A DNA stretch of 64,000 bases from Microbacterium sp. LWH3-1.2. Its GTDB lineage: Bacteria > Actinomycetota > Actinomycetes > Actinomycetales > Microbacteriaceae. Positions 10,706-18,585 of the stretch are shown one piece after another. Positions within the stretch are counted from its first letter, which is position 1. Every line of letters begins with the position of its first letter. The notes beneath the pieces were generated by a model. The model saw only the letters and a list, made by a program, of their open reading frames with translations. It was not told where the DNA came from and made no database searches. Location of the stretch: assembly GCF_040675855.1 (NCBI RefSeq), contig NZ_JBEGIK010000001.1, positions 3,782,001 through 3,846,000 on the forward strand, written 5' to 3'. Made by a program: the position numbers and the translations under genes.

Positions 10706-10836
10706 TGGCGAGTCGCCACGAATCGCTAGAACGACCGCTACCTTCTGGCGACTCGCCAAAGGAAGCGACGTCTTCACCGGCAGAGATTTTGACGAGTCGC
10801 CAGAATCGTCACTCAATCACCCTGCTTCTGGCGAGT
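10706..10836. repeat. Diverged palindromic repeats upstream of the DUF559 gene
   Basis: Copies of the 13-bp palindrome TGGCGASTCGCCA at 10706-10718 and 10746-10758, a one-mismatch copy at 10790-10802 and a truncated copy at 10829-10836. Starts are spaced 40, 44 and 39 bp, close to the 39-bp period of the array on the other side of the gene, while the sequences between palindromes differ. The palindromes are often preceded by TTTT or TTCT. Confidence 0.8.
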
Positions 10837-10953
10837 GAGCTGAGCGCGGCGCACATCCACGCCTGTTCCTCCCCAGCGCCCGCGGGTGGGCGAGATTCCT
10901 TGGAAACGTCGGTTCGTTGCGGGCACCGCACCCAATGTGGTGACGATCGAGGG

Positions 10954-11850
10954 ATGCGCGACTGGAACCTCCCGCCCCACCTGCTTCCAAGCTTCACCGT
11001 GCGCGAGGCACGCGACGCCGGGGTCGCCCCCTCGCAGCTTTCGGCGAGGTCGCTGCTGCACCCATTCCATGGCGCTCGAACGACGAGGGAACTGAGCCCG
11101 GTAGCGCGCCTCGAGCTCCTGATGCGCGCCCTGCCCTCACAGGCTTTCGCCTGCGGCCCGACTGCGGGCGTCGTACTCGGCGTGCCGCTCCCCGTCGCTC
11201 TCCAGAACGACGCGTTCGAACGACCGACGATCGCGGTGCCGTATCCGAACAACAGAATCCGAGGGCGGCGAGTTCGCGGACGATCTCTGCAGATCGCGGA
11301 CGATGAGGTGCTGACGAGGCGTCGCATCCGTGTGACTCGTCCATCGCGGACGTGGCGCGACCTCTCCGCCGAGCTGGACCTTCCTGCGTTCGTCGCCGTG
11401 ACGGACTTCCTCATTGCGCGCAACCGACGCCGTTGCACGATCGATCAACTGACGGCGGAGCACACCCGAGCGCCGCGCTCGCCTGGCGCTGGAACTCGTC
11501 GCCGCGCCCTCGAACTCTGTTCGGAGCGTTCGGAGTCACCCCGTGAGTCCGAGCTCCGTTGCGTTCTCGAACTGGCCGGACTCCCGCGGCCTGAGTGCAA
11601 TGTCGAAATCCATGACGGCACACGATTGGTCGCCCGCGTCGACATGCTCTACCGCGCGCAGAAACTGATCATCGAGTACTACGGCGATTACCATCGCGAT
11701 CCGGATCAGTGGAGCCGCGATGAAATGCGGCGCGCCGAACTGGAGTCTCTCGGCTACCGATTCACCGTGGTCACACGGCGCGACTTCGACGACCTGCCCG
11801 CCCTCACGGCCCGTATCCGCCGACTCCTTTCTGTATCGACCGCAAGCTGA
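10954..11850 (+). CDS. AbiEi-like N-terminal domain plus DUF559 (Vsr-like) nuclease
   Basis: 298 residues. The N-terminal ~60 (FTVREARDAGVAPSQLSAR...LHPFHGA) resemble the winged-helix start of AbiEi-type antitoxins. The C-terminal third is a DUF559 domain of the very-short-patch-repair/PD-(D/E)xK fold: RVDMLYRAQKLIIEYYGDYH with candidate metal ligands Asp230 and Glu241, then ELESLGYRFTVVTRRDF. The function of this widespread actinobacterial combination is not established. The ATG at 10954 follows GATCGAGGG, a weak ribosome site. It lies between two sets of TGGCGASTCGCCA repeats, which raises the idea that protein and repeats belong together. Confidence 0.8.
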   Translation: MRDWNLPPHLLPSFTVREARDAGVAPSQLSARSLLHPFHGARTTRELSPVARLELLMRALPSQAFACGPTAGVVLGVPLPVALQNDAFERPTIAVPYPNNRIRGRRVRGRSLQIADDEVLTRRRIRVTRPSRTWRDLSAELDLPAFVAVTDFLIARNRRRCTIDQLTAEHTRAPRSPGAGTRRRALELCSERSESPRESELRCVLELAGLPRPECNVEIHDGTRLVARVDMLYRAQKLIIEYYGDYHRDPDQWSRDEMRRAELESLGYRFTVVTRRDFDDLPALTARIRRLLSVSTAS

Positions 11851-11924
11851 TCTGCAATCAGGCCGCCCAGGCGCGTGCCCTGGCGACACGATCCGGCGGC
11901 CGTCGGATGCGTCCTGTCGAATAT

Positions 11925-12296
11925 CCGGCGACTCGCCAAAACCCAGGACGAATGCCGCGTGTTCCGGCGACTCGCCAAGACCCAGGACGAATGCCGCGTG
12001 TTCCGGCGACTCGCCAAAACCCAGGACGAATGCCGCGTGTTCCGGCGACTCGCCAAAACCTAGGACGAATGCCGCGTGTTCCGGCGACTCGCCAAAACCC
12101 AGGACGGATGCCGCGTGTTCTGGCGACTCGCCAAAACCCAGGACGGATGCCACGTGTTCTGGCGACTCGCCAAAACCCAGGACGAATGCCGCGTGTTCCG
12201 GCGACTCGCCAAAACCCAGGACGAATGCTGCGCGTTCCGGCGACTCGCCAAAACCCAGGACGAATGCCGCGTGTTCTGGCGACTCGCCAAAACCCC
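11925..12296. repeat. 39-bp tandem repeat array (nine full copies plus a partial tenth)
   Basis: Unit starts fall at 11925, 11964, 12003, 12042, 12081, 12120, 12159, 12198, 12237 and 12276 (truncated). Each unit holds GGCGACTCGCCA, usually preceded by C (units 6, 7 and 10 by T, which completes the 13-bp palindrome), then AAACCCAGGACG and ATGCCGCGTGTT. Units differ at only a few positions. The period is a multiple of three, so long artificial open frames run through it. It lies between the convergent DUF559 gene and murB. There are no unique spacers, so it is not a CRISPR. Confidence 0.95.
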
Positions 12297-12371
12297 AGAG
12301 CCCGAGAGCCCGAGCGCCCGCGAGCCCGAGCGCCCGCGAGCCCGAGAGCCCGCGAGCCCGCGAGCGCGGGG
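12297..12371. repeat. Low-complexity GAGCCCGCGAGCGCCC tract
   Basis: Irregular short repeats of GAGCCCG and GCGCCCGCGAG directly adjoining the 39-bp array, up to 25 bp before the murB stop. Probably slippage-generated. Confidence 0.8.
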
Positions 12372-12395
12372 CGGGTGGGATGCTTCGCCCCTGGG

Positions 12396-13532
12396 TCAGA
12401 GCTCGACGTTCACCAGGACGGGCTCGGGCTGCAGGATCAGGCCGAACTCGGACTGCACGCGGCCCTGGATGAAGCGCGCGAGCTCGGCGAGCTCGGCGGC
12501 GGTCGCGTGGCCCCGGTTCGTGAGCGCCAGGGCGTGCTTGGTCGACAGGCCGGCGCGCGAGCGCGGCAGCTTGAAGCCCTTGCGCACGCCGGCGTGCTCG
12601 ATGAGCCAGCCGGCGCTCACTTTCACGTCGGACTCGACGGTCGTGGGCGCGGGCACGTAGCCGTCGAAGTTCGCCAGCGGGATGACGAGCACGGGGTCGA
12701 GGTCGGGGTGCACGGGCCAGCGCGGGCACGCCTCGGGGAGCGTGCGGGCGAAGGATGCCGACACCACGGCGTTCTGGAAGAACGACCCGGCGCTGTACGT
12801 GTCGGGGTCGTCTGCGTCGAGCACCATGCCCTTGCTGCGCCGGGTCTCGAGGATGCGCTCGCGCACCCACGCGAGGGTCGCCTCGTCGTCGGGACCGAGG
12901 CGCAGCGCGGTACGGAGCTGATCGCCGGCGATGCGACGGGCGCCCTGACCGATGTCGGGGAGGTCGAGCGTCACCGAGAGGATCACCGCGCGCCGCGCGG
13001 GAACCGAGCCGTAGTGGTGCTTGAGAACCGAGGTGCGGAAGCCCAGCCCCAGCTCGGCGGCGGGAACGGTCGACACCTCGCCCGTCGACTCGTCGAGCAG
13101 CTCGACCTCGCTGAGGGTCTGCACGATCTCCTGGCCGTACGCACCGATGTTCTGCACCGGGGCGGCGCCGACGGTTCCGGGGATCCCCGACATCGCCTCG
13201 ATCCCGCCGAGTCCTTCGGCGACCGCGAACGCGACGAGGTCGTCCCAGTCGTGCCCCGCCTGGACCGTGAGCCGCACGCGTCCGGGGACAGGGGACGCCA
13301 TTCGTTCGATGCCGGTCGTGAGCACGCGCACGACGGTGCCCTCGAACGGCTCATCGCCGACGAACAGGTTCGATCCGCCGCCCAGCACGAGCCACTCGTC
13401 GCCGGTGGCCCACACGTCGCGCAGGGCGTCGACGAGCTCGGCGGTGGTGGCGGCGTCGATCATGCGCTCCGGTGTGCCGCCGGTGCGGAGCGTCGTGAGC
13501 CGCGCAAGCGGGACGGGGGTCACTGTGGTCAT
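12396..13532 (-). CDS. murB: UDP-N-acetylenolpyruvoylglucosamine reductase
   Basis: Reduces the enolpyruvyl group on UDP-GlcNAc to give UDP-MurNAc, using FAD and NADPH, in peptidoglycan precursor synthesis. About 378 residues. FAD-domain landmarks are LVLGGGSNLFVGD, MSGIPGTVGAAPVQNIGAYGQE (shown in part here: GIPGTVGAAPVQ) and YSAGSFFQNAV, where the serine is the proton donor position of type I MurB. I placed the start at the ATG at 13532 (MTTVTPVPLARL); an ATG nine bases upstream (13541) is equally in frame and neither has a clear ribosome site. Last gene of the DUF2510-TauE-MaoC-MaoC-MurB run. Confidence 0.94.
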   Translation of the reverse strand: MTTVTPVPLARLTTLRTGGTPERMIDAATTAELVDALRDVWATGDEWLVLGGGSNLFVGDEPFEGTVVRVLTTGIERMASPVPGRVRLTVQAGHDWDDLVAFAVAEGLGGIEAMSGIPGTVGAAPVQNIGAYGQEIVQTLSEVELLDESTGEVSTVPAAELGLGFRTSVLKHHYGSVPARRAVILSVTLDLPDIGQGARRIAGDQLRTALRLGPDDEATLAWVRERILETRRSKGMVLDADDPDTYSAGSFFQNAVVSASFARTLPEACPRWPVHPDLDPVLVIPLANFDGYVPAPTTVESDVKVSAGWLIEHAGVRKGFKLPRSRAGLSTKHALALTNRGHATAAELAELARFIQGRVQSEFGLILQPEPVLVNVEL

Positions 13533-13550
13533 TTCATGCACGGGCGTGTG

Positions 13551-13964
13551 TCAGACGGTCCGGACGCGCACCTGCGCCTTGACGAGCACCGTGGTGCCTT
13601 CGAATGACACGGTGAGGTCGATGCGCGCCGACTCCTCGTCGACCGCGCCGACCTTCGCGACGACGGTGACATCGGCGCCGGTCTCCGGGTCGACGACGAC
13701 GGGCTTGGTGAAGCGCACGCCGTACTCGAGGATGCGGCCGGTGTCGCCGACCCACGACTCGATCGTGCCGACGGCGAGGCCCATCGTGAGCATGCCGTGG
13801 GCGAGGACGCCGGGCAGGCCCACCGCGGAAGCCACATCGTCGCGGTAGTGGATCGGGTTGAAGTCCCCGGAGGCCCCGGCGTAGCGCACGAGGGACTCGC
13901 GTGTGAGGTGCACGGTGCGATCGGCGACGACGTCGCCGATGGTCAGGTTCTGGAGCGCACTCAC
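13551..13964 (-). CDS. MaoC-like hot-dog dehydratase, HadB-type
   Basis: 137 residues forming a single hot-dog fold. The catalytic hydratase motif is GDFNPIHYRDDVA (Asp and His of the hydratase-2 motif) and the second landmark is GVLAHGMLTMGLA. Known relatives (HadB of mycobacteria, R-specific enoyl hydratases) dehydrate 3-hydroxyacyl thioesters and work with a partner subunit. The partner is the gene immediately upstream, with a four-base ATGA overlap. The pairing of two MaoC genes before murB is a familiar actinobacterial order. Confidence 0.88.
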   Translation of the reverse strand: MSALQNLTIGDVVADRTVHLTRESLVRYAGASGDFNPIHYRDDVASAVGLPGVLAHGMLTMGLAVGTIESWVGDTGRILEYGVRFTKPVVVDPETGADVTVVAKVGAVDEESARIDLTVSFEGTTVLVKAQVRVRTV

Positions 13965-14410
13965 TGGTCGTCCTCCCCCACGAGCAGGACGGACGTCGCG
14001 GTGACGACGTGAACGCCCGCGGCATCCGTGATCTCGGACTCGCTCGTCACCAGCGCCGCCGCGGCCATGCCCCGGATACCGGTGACGGAGAGCTTCGCAG
14101 TCAGCTCGTCGCCTGCCACGATCGGCCGCGAGTAGCGGAACCTCTGCTCGGCGTGCAGCACGTTCTTGAGGACGATGCCCGAGTCGGGCTCGCCCAGCAG
14201 CTGCTGGAGCGTGGCGTCGGTCACGACGATCGCGAAGGTCGGCGGCGCGACGACGTCGGCGTAGCCGAGCGCCTGGGCGGCGGCGGGGTCGGTGTGCTGC
14301 GGGTCATCGGCGAAGACGGCGCGCGCGAACTCGCGCACCTTCTCGCGACCCACGAGGTAGGGGGTCGTCGGCGGGAAGTCGCGGCCGACGAGCTCGGGGT
14401 TCACTGGCAC
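13961..14410 (-). CDS. MaoC-like dehydratase partner subunit, HadA/HadC-type
   Basis: 149 residues beginning MPVNPELVGRDFPPTTPYLV, the characteristic opening of the non-catalytic FAS1-dehydratase-like subunit. It lacks the D-x4-H hydratase motif seen in the next gene, as expected for the substrate-binding partner. The two overlap by four bases and should form a heterodimer acting on 3-hydroxyacyl chains. The TauE gene ends nine bases upstream. Confidence 0.85.
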   Translation of the reverse strand: MPVNPELVGRDFPPTTPYLVGREKVREFARAVFADDPQHTDPAAAQALGYADVVAPPTFAIVVTDATLQQLLGEPDSGIVLKNVLHAEQRFRYSRPIVAGDELTAKLSVTGIRGMAAAALVTSESEITDAAGVHVVTATSVLLVGEDDQ

Positions 14411-14419
14411 CAGGCCATC

Positions 14420-15259
14420 CTACCGAGCCGGCTCCGCCGGCCCGGCCGGGCCGGTCGCCGGGCGAGGGCGGCCGCGCCAGGCCCGCAGGCCCATCTGCAC
14501 CGCGATGATCACCAGATAGGCCGCGAACAGCATGTTGCCGACGAAGGGATCGATGAGGGTCGCCGCCCACGCGCCGAGCGCCGTCGTCGTGCACGCCGCG
14601 ACGCCGATGATCGCCGCGGCGACGAGGTCCACGTTGTGCCGGCGGATGTTGCCGACCGTACCCGAGACCGCCGTCGGGATCATCATGAGCAACGATGTTC
14701 CCTTGGCCACGAGGTCGCTCGTGCCGAACAGCACCATGAGCGCGGGGACCACGATGATGCCGCCGCCGACGCCGATGAGCCCGGACAGGATGCCGGTGAC
14801 CACGCCCAACACGACGAGCAGGACTCCGCTCAGCCAGGTGAGCGAGAGCTCGGCGTCGCGGGACGGGATGACGATGAACAGGCTCACGATGACGGCGGCG
14901 AGGAAGCCGACGAACGCCGACCGCAGCACCGTCAGCGAGAGGCGCGGCAGCAGCCAGGTGCCGATCTGGGCGCCGAACACCGCACCGGCGGCGAGCAGCA
15001 GCGCGGGGATCCACGCCACCGAGCCGTGCACGGCGTACGAGATGACGCCGACCGTCGCGGTGGGCACGATCGCCGCGAGCGACGTACCGGCCGCGAGGCG
15101 CTGGTCGAAGCGGAGGAACAGCACGAGGAAGGGCACGATGACCGTGCCGCCACCCACACCGAACAGGCCCGACAACAGCCCGGCGAGCAGACCGATGCCG
15201 ACGCAGGTGAGGATGAAGCGAGCACCGTGGGTGGGGCGCGCTGCGTCGTGCGGGGTCAT
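14420..15259 (-). CDS. TauE/SafE-family membrane transporter
   Basis: 279 residues with about eight membrane helices in two homologous halves. Each half opens with the family repeat: GLLSGLFGVGGGTVIVP near residue 25 and GILSGLIGVGGGIIVVP near residue 160. Family members export sulfite or organosulfonates or move related anions; the substrate here is unknown. It overlaps the DUF2510 gene by four bases and precedes the MaoC pair by nine, so it sits inside the operon. Confidence 0.9.
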   Translation of the reverse strand: MTPHDAARPTHGARFILTCVGIGLLAGLLSGLFGVGGGTVIVPFLVLFLRFDQRLAAGTSLAAIVPTATVGVISYAVHGSVAWIPALLLAAGAVFGAQIGTWLLPRLSLTVLRSAFVGFLAAVIVSLFIVIPSRDAELSLTWLSGVLLVVLGVVTGILSGLIGVGGGIIVVPALMVLFGTSDLVAKGTSLLMMIPTAVSGTVGNIRRHNVDLVAAAIIGVAACTTTALGAWAATLIDPFVGNMLFAAYLVIIAVQMGLRAWRGRPRPATGPAGPAEPAR

Positions 15260-16125
15260 TCCGAGTACAAGTAGTCGATCAGCCAGTCACCGTCGGACTC
15301 GACCAACGTGTACTCGTAGACCTGTGCGACCTCGGTGGGCTCGGTCGGCTCGCCGTTCTCGTCGACGAGCGACAGGAAGGTCTCGTTCGTCGTCACGGTG
15401 ATCTCGTCGCCGACAGTCTCCACGTCGGTGATGTTCACCGTGTAGTCCTCGATCCCGGTACTGAAGGCCGCGGCCTGATCGGCGAAGGCCGCGCAATCGC
15501 TCAGCTCCGACTCGGTACGGAATTGTTCGGTCGTGGCAGCGATGAGCTTCTCGCAGTCGCCCTCCTGCCAGGCGTCGTCGTAGAGCCCGACGGTCGCGAC
15601 CGCTGTGCGCTCGTCGTCGGACTGGCCGCCCGAGTTCGCCGTCGATGCCGACAGAATCAGCAGCGGGATCACGACGGCTGCCGCGATCACGATGCCCAGC
15701 AGCACGACACCGAGCACGACCCACACGATCCACAGCTTCGACTTGCTGCGGGGCTCGGTCGCCGCGGAGAAGCCGCCCCCGGCCGGGGCGACGCCGGCGG
15801 GCGTTCCGGGGTAGACCCCCTGCGGATACCCCTCGACCGGCGCATACCCGTCCACCGCCGGATACTCCCCCGACGCGACGGGACGGCCGGACCGACCGAC
15901 GGCGTCGGACTCGGCCGAACCCTCGGGACGGGCGGCAGCATCGGCCGGAACGGTCACCTCGGCCTGCTGGTCGAAGCCGAGCCGGGAGGCAACGATCTCC
16001 GCCTCGGACGGCGCAGGCGAGGTCTCCGGATCGGGCTGCGCGACGTGATCCGTCCACTGCGTGCCGTCCCACCAGCGCATCGCGCCGTGACCGTCGTCGT
16101 ACCAGCCGGGAGGAGTCGTCGTCAT
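15256..16125 (-). CDS. DUF2510 membrane-anchored protein with NTF2-like outer domain
   Basis: 289 residues. N-terminal DUF2510 motif (PPGWYDDGHGAMRWWDGTQWTDH), then a Pro/Gly/acidic linker, one membrane helix at ~125-150 (LWIVWVVLGVVLLGIVIAAAV), and an extracytoplasmic C-terminal domain with two cysteines (GDCEKLI ... LSDCAAF) that resembles a small NTF2/lumazine-binding fold. The ATG at 16125 gives MTTTPPGWYDD; a TTG six bases upstream is less likely. First gene of the operon leading to murB. Function unknown; such proteins are common in actinobacterial envelopes. Confidence 0.8.
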   Translation of the reverse strand: MTTTPPGWYDDGHGAMRWWDGTQWTDHVAQPDPETSPAPSEAEIVASRLGFDQQAEVTVPADAAARPEGSAESDAVGRSGRPVASGEYPAVDGYAPVEGYPQGVYPGTPAGVAPAGGGFSAATEPRSKSKLWIVWVVLGVVLLGIVIAAAVVIPLLILSASTANSGGQSDDERTAVATVGLYDDAWQEGDCEKLIAATTEQFRTESELSDCAAFADQAAAFSTGIEDYTVNITDVETVGDEITVTTNETFLSLVDENGEPTEPTEVAQVYEYTLVESDGDWLIDYLYSE

Positions 16126-16165
16126 CCTCAAACCCTATCCCCGCGACATATCGGGCAAGGGACGA

Positions 16166-16203
16166 CGGATGCTGCCACCCGGTGCTTCGGGTCGCAGCAT
16201 CCG
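16166..16203. terminator. Hairpin terminator between the copper ATPase and the DUF2510 gene
   Basis: CGGATGCTGC at 16166-16175 pairs with GCAGCATCCG at 16194-16203; after one C-C mismatch, ACCCG at 16177-16181 pairs with CGGGT at 16188-16192. It sits just after the ATPase stop in the leftward direction. Confidence 0.75.
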
Positions 16204-16211
16204 CGTCCGGA

Positions 16212-18431
16212 TCAGCGATCGAGGACGGCGCGGGCGCTCCGGTCGGGGCTGAGATCGAGCCGGCGCAGCAGCTGTGCGTTCAGCGCCACCACGACCGTCG
16301 ACAGCGACATCAGGATCGCGCCGACCGACATCGGCAGCACGAAGCCGATCGGGGCGAGGATTCCGGCCGCGAGCGGGACGGAGATCAGGTTGTACCCCGC
16401 GGCCCACCACAGGTTCTGAGTCATCTTGCGGTAGCTCGCACGCGACAGCTCGATGACCGACAGCACCGACCGCGGATCGCTCGAAGCGAGGATCACTCCC
16501 GCCGAGCCGATGGCGACATCGGTTCCGGCGCCGATCGCGATGCCCACGTCCGCACGCGCGAGCGCCGGCGCGTCGTTGACGCCGTCACCCACCATCGCGA
16601 CCTTGAGACCCTCGCCCTGCAGTTCGGCGACCTTGCGCTCCTTGTCTTCGGGGCGCACCCCGGCGAAGACGCGACGGATGCCGAGCGCCTGAGCCACCGA
16701 CTGCGCGACGGGTTCGGCATCGCCCGTGATCATCACGACCTCGACACCGAGCTTGTGCAGCGCATCGACGGCCTCGTGCGATTCGGGGCGGATCTCGTCG
16801 GCGAGAGCGAGCCCGCCGACGACGGCGCCGTCGCGTACGACGTGGAGCACGATCGAGCCCCGGCGCCGCCAGAGGCCCGCGACCGCGACATCCCTGGCGC
16901 CGACCTCCTCGAGCAGACGTGGGCCGCCGACCCGGACGACGTGCCCGTCGACCGTCGCCGTCACGCCGACCGCCGGCGAGGACTGGAAGCCGGACGCGGG
17001 AGCGAGAGCGACACCGCGCTCCCGGGCGGCGCGCACGATCGCCTTCGCCAGCGGGTGCTCGCTGTCGGCCTCGGCAGCCGCGGCGAGCGCGAGCACGCCC
17101 TCGGCATCGAGATCGCCCGTCGCGGCCACGTCGACCACCGTCGGCTCGCCCTTCGTGAGGGTGCCCGTCTTGTCGAACAGCACGGCGCCGATCGTGCGCA
17201 TGCTCTCGAGTGCGAGGCGGTCCTTGACGAGCACGCCGCCGCGCGCCGCGCGCTCGGTCGCGATCGACACCACGAGGGGGATCGCGAGGCCCAGCGCATG
17301 GGGGCACGCGATCACGAGCACGGTGATCGTTCGCACGACCGCCTCGTCGGGCAGTCCGAACGCGGTCCAGACGATCGCGGTCAGCGCCGCGGCGATCAGC
17401 GCGAACCAGAACAGCCAGCCCGCGGCGCGGTCCGCGAGGCGCTGTGCGCGCGAGGTCGAGTTCTGCGCCGCGGCGACGAGCCGCTGGATCCCGGCGAGGG
17501 TGGTGTCGTCGCCGGTGGCGGTGACCTCCACTCGGAGGCCCGAGTCGGTCGCGACGGTGCCGGCCGTCACGTGGTCGCCGGCACTGCGGGCGACCGGACG
17601 GGACTCGCCTGTGACCATCGACTCGTCCATGTCGGCGGCGCCGTCGACGATCCGCCCGTCGGCGGGAACACTGCCCCCGGGACGCACCACCACGACGTCG
17701 CCGAGACGCAGCTCGGACGGCACCACCGTGACGATGCGGTCTCCGTCCACGCGCTCGGCCTTGTCGGGAAGGAGCGCCGCGAGCGAGTCGAGCGCCGACG
17801 TCGTCTGGGCCAGCGAGCGCATCTCGATCCAATGGCCGAGCAGCATGATCACGATGAGGAGGGCCAGCTCCCACCAGAACTCGAGTTCGTGGTGCAGCAG
17901 ACCGAGGCTCGCTCCCCACGACGCGAAGAACGCGACCGTGATCGCGAGCCCGATGAGCAGCATCATGCCGGGCTTGCGCGCACGAAGCTCAGACGCGGCA
18001 CCCGACAGGAAGGGCCAGCCGCCCCAGAAGTACATGACGGTGCCGACGAGCGGCGAGATCCAGCGGACCCACGGCGCGTCGGGCAGCGTGTAGCCGAGAA
18101 CCATCGCGAACATGCCCGAGAACGCGACGACCGGCACCGCGAGGAAGAGGTTGATCCAGAACAGCCGGCGGAAGCGGGCGACGTGGTCCGGGCCGTGGCC
18201 GACGTGACCCCCATGGCCCGTGTGCGCGCCGTGCCCGGCAGAGGCGGCGTGGGCGTCGTGATCCGTGTGGGCACCGTGATCGGCGTGGTCGTCGTGCGGT
18301 GAATGGTCGTCGTGCTGTGCGGGGGCGGTACTGTCCGTCGCCGCGGTGGCACTGACCGCATGGTGCGCCGTGTGGTCGTGTCCAGCAGGGTCGTGCGCCG
18401 CGTGGTCGTGGTCGTGATGCGGATCGGTCAC
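16212..18431 (-). CDS. copB: CopB-type (P1B) copper-translocating ATPase
   Basis: 739 residues. The first ~95 are a histidine/aspartate-rich metal-binding tail instead of a CxxC domain. The transport motif in helix six is CPH (codons at 17298-17306), which defines the CopB class (copper or silver export) rather than the CPC class. Catalytic landmarks are the TGES actuator loop, the phosphorylated aspartate in DKTGTLTKGEP, and GDGVNDAPAL. Start: GTG at 18431 with GAGGAG six bases upstream; the open frame runs further but is not protein-like. A CsoR-type operator lies about 30 bp upstream, predicting copper induction. No csoR gene is in the window. Confidence 0.93.
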   Translation of the reverse strand: MTDPHHDHDHAAHDPAGHDHTAHHAVSATAATDSTAPAQHDDHSPHDDHADHGAHTDHDAHAASAGHGAHTGHGGHVGHGPDHVARFRRLFWINLFLAVPVVAFSGMFAMVLGYTLPDAPWVRWISPLVGTVMYFWGGWPFLSGAASELRARKPGMMLLIGLAITVAFFASWGASLGLLHHELEFWWELALLIVIMLLGHWIEMRSLAQTTSALDSLAALLPDKAERVDGDRIVTVVPSELRLGDVVVVRPGGSVPADGRIVDGAADMDESMVTGESRPVARSAGDHVTAGTVATDSGLRVEVTATGDDTTLAGIQRLVAAAQNSTSRAQRLADRAAGWLFWFALIAAALTAIVWTAFGLPDEAVVRTITVLVIACPHALGLAIPLVVSIATERAARGGVLVKDRLALESMRTIGAVLFDKTGTLTKGEPTVVDVAATGDLDAEGVLALAAAAEADSEHPLAKAIVRAARERGVALAPASGFQSSPAVGVTATVDGHVVRVGGPRLLEEVGARDVAVAGLWRRRGSIVLHVVRDGAVVGGLALADEIRPESHEAVDALHKLGVEVVMITGDAEPVAQSVAQALGIRRVFAGVRPEDKERKVAELQGEGLKVAMVGDGVNDAPALARADVGIAIGAGTDVAIGSAGVILASSDPRSVLSVIELSRASYRKMTQNLWWAAGYNLISVPLAAGILAPIGFVLPMSVGAILMSLSTVVVALNAQLLRRLDLSPDRSARAVLDR

Positions 18432-18461
18432 GGTGCTCTCCTCGTCGAAGTACGTTCCGTT

Positions 18462-18478
18462 ATACCCCCTAGGGGTAT
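18462..18478. promoter_or_regulatory. CsoR-type copper operator
   Basis: Dyad TACCCC-CTA-GGGGTA at 18463-18477, flanked by A and T. This GC-box inverted repeat is the classic operator of CsoR/FrmR-family regulators. It lies between the divergent copper ATPase and the hydrolase fusion gene, about 31 bp before the ATPase start. Confidence 0.8.
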
Positions 18479-18585
18479 CAACTTCAATCGCGCTCGCGAG
18501 TGACGTATTCCGGCTCCCGCCGAATCGTGGCGGATCTCGGCGGGACGCGCGACACTGACTGCACCCGGAGTCGCGAGGAGCATGA

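Noticed and set aside
11925..12296. CRISPR array
   Set aside because: The units are contiguous with no unique spacers, and no cas genes are near.
11536..12870. Open frames with a 13-residue repeating pattern across the 39-bp array
   Set aside because: The period is a multiple of three, so any frame without a stop stays open. No start site or conserved non-repeat domain supports a repeat protein; part of the frame is antisense or out of frame to murB.
15645..18302. 885-codon plus-strand open frame opposite the DUF2510 and copper ATPase genes
   Set aside because: Antisense shadow with no motif; the minus-strand P-type ATPase is unmistakable.
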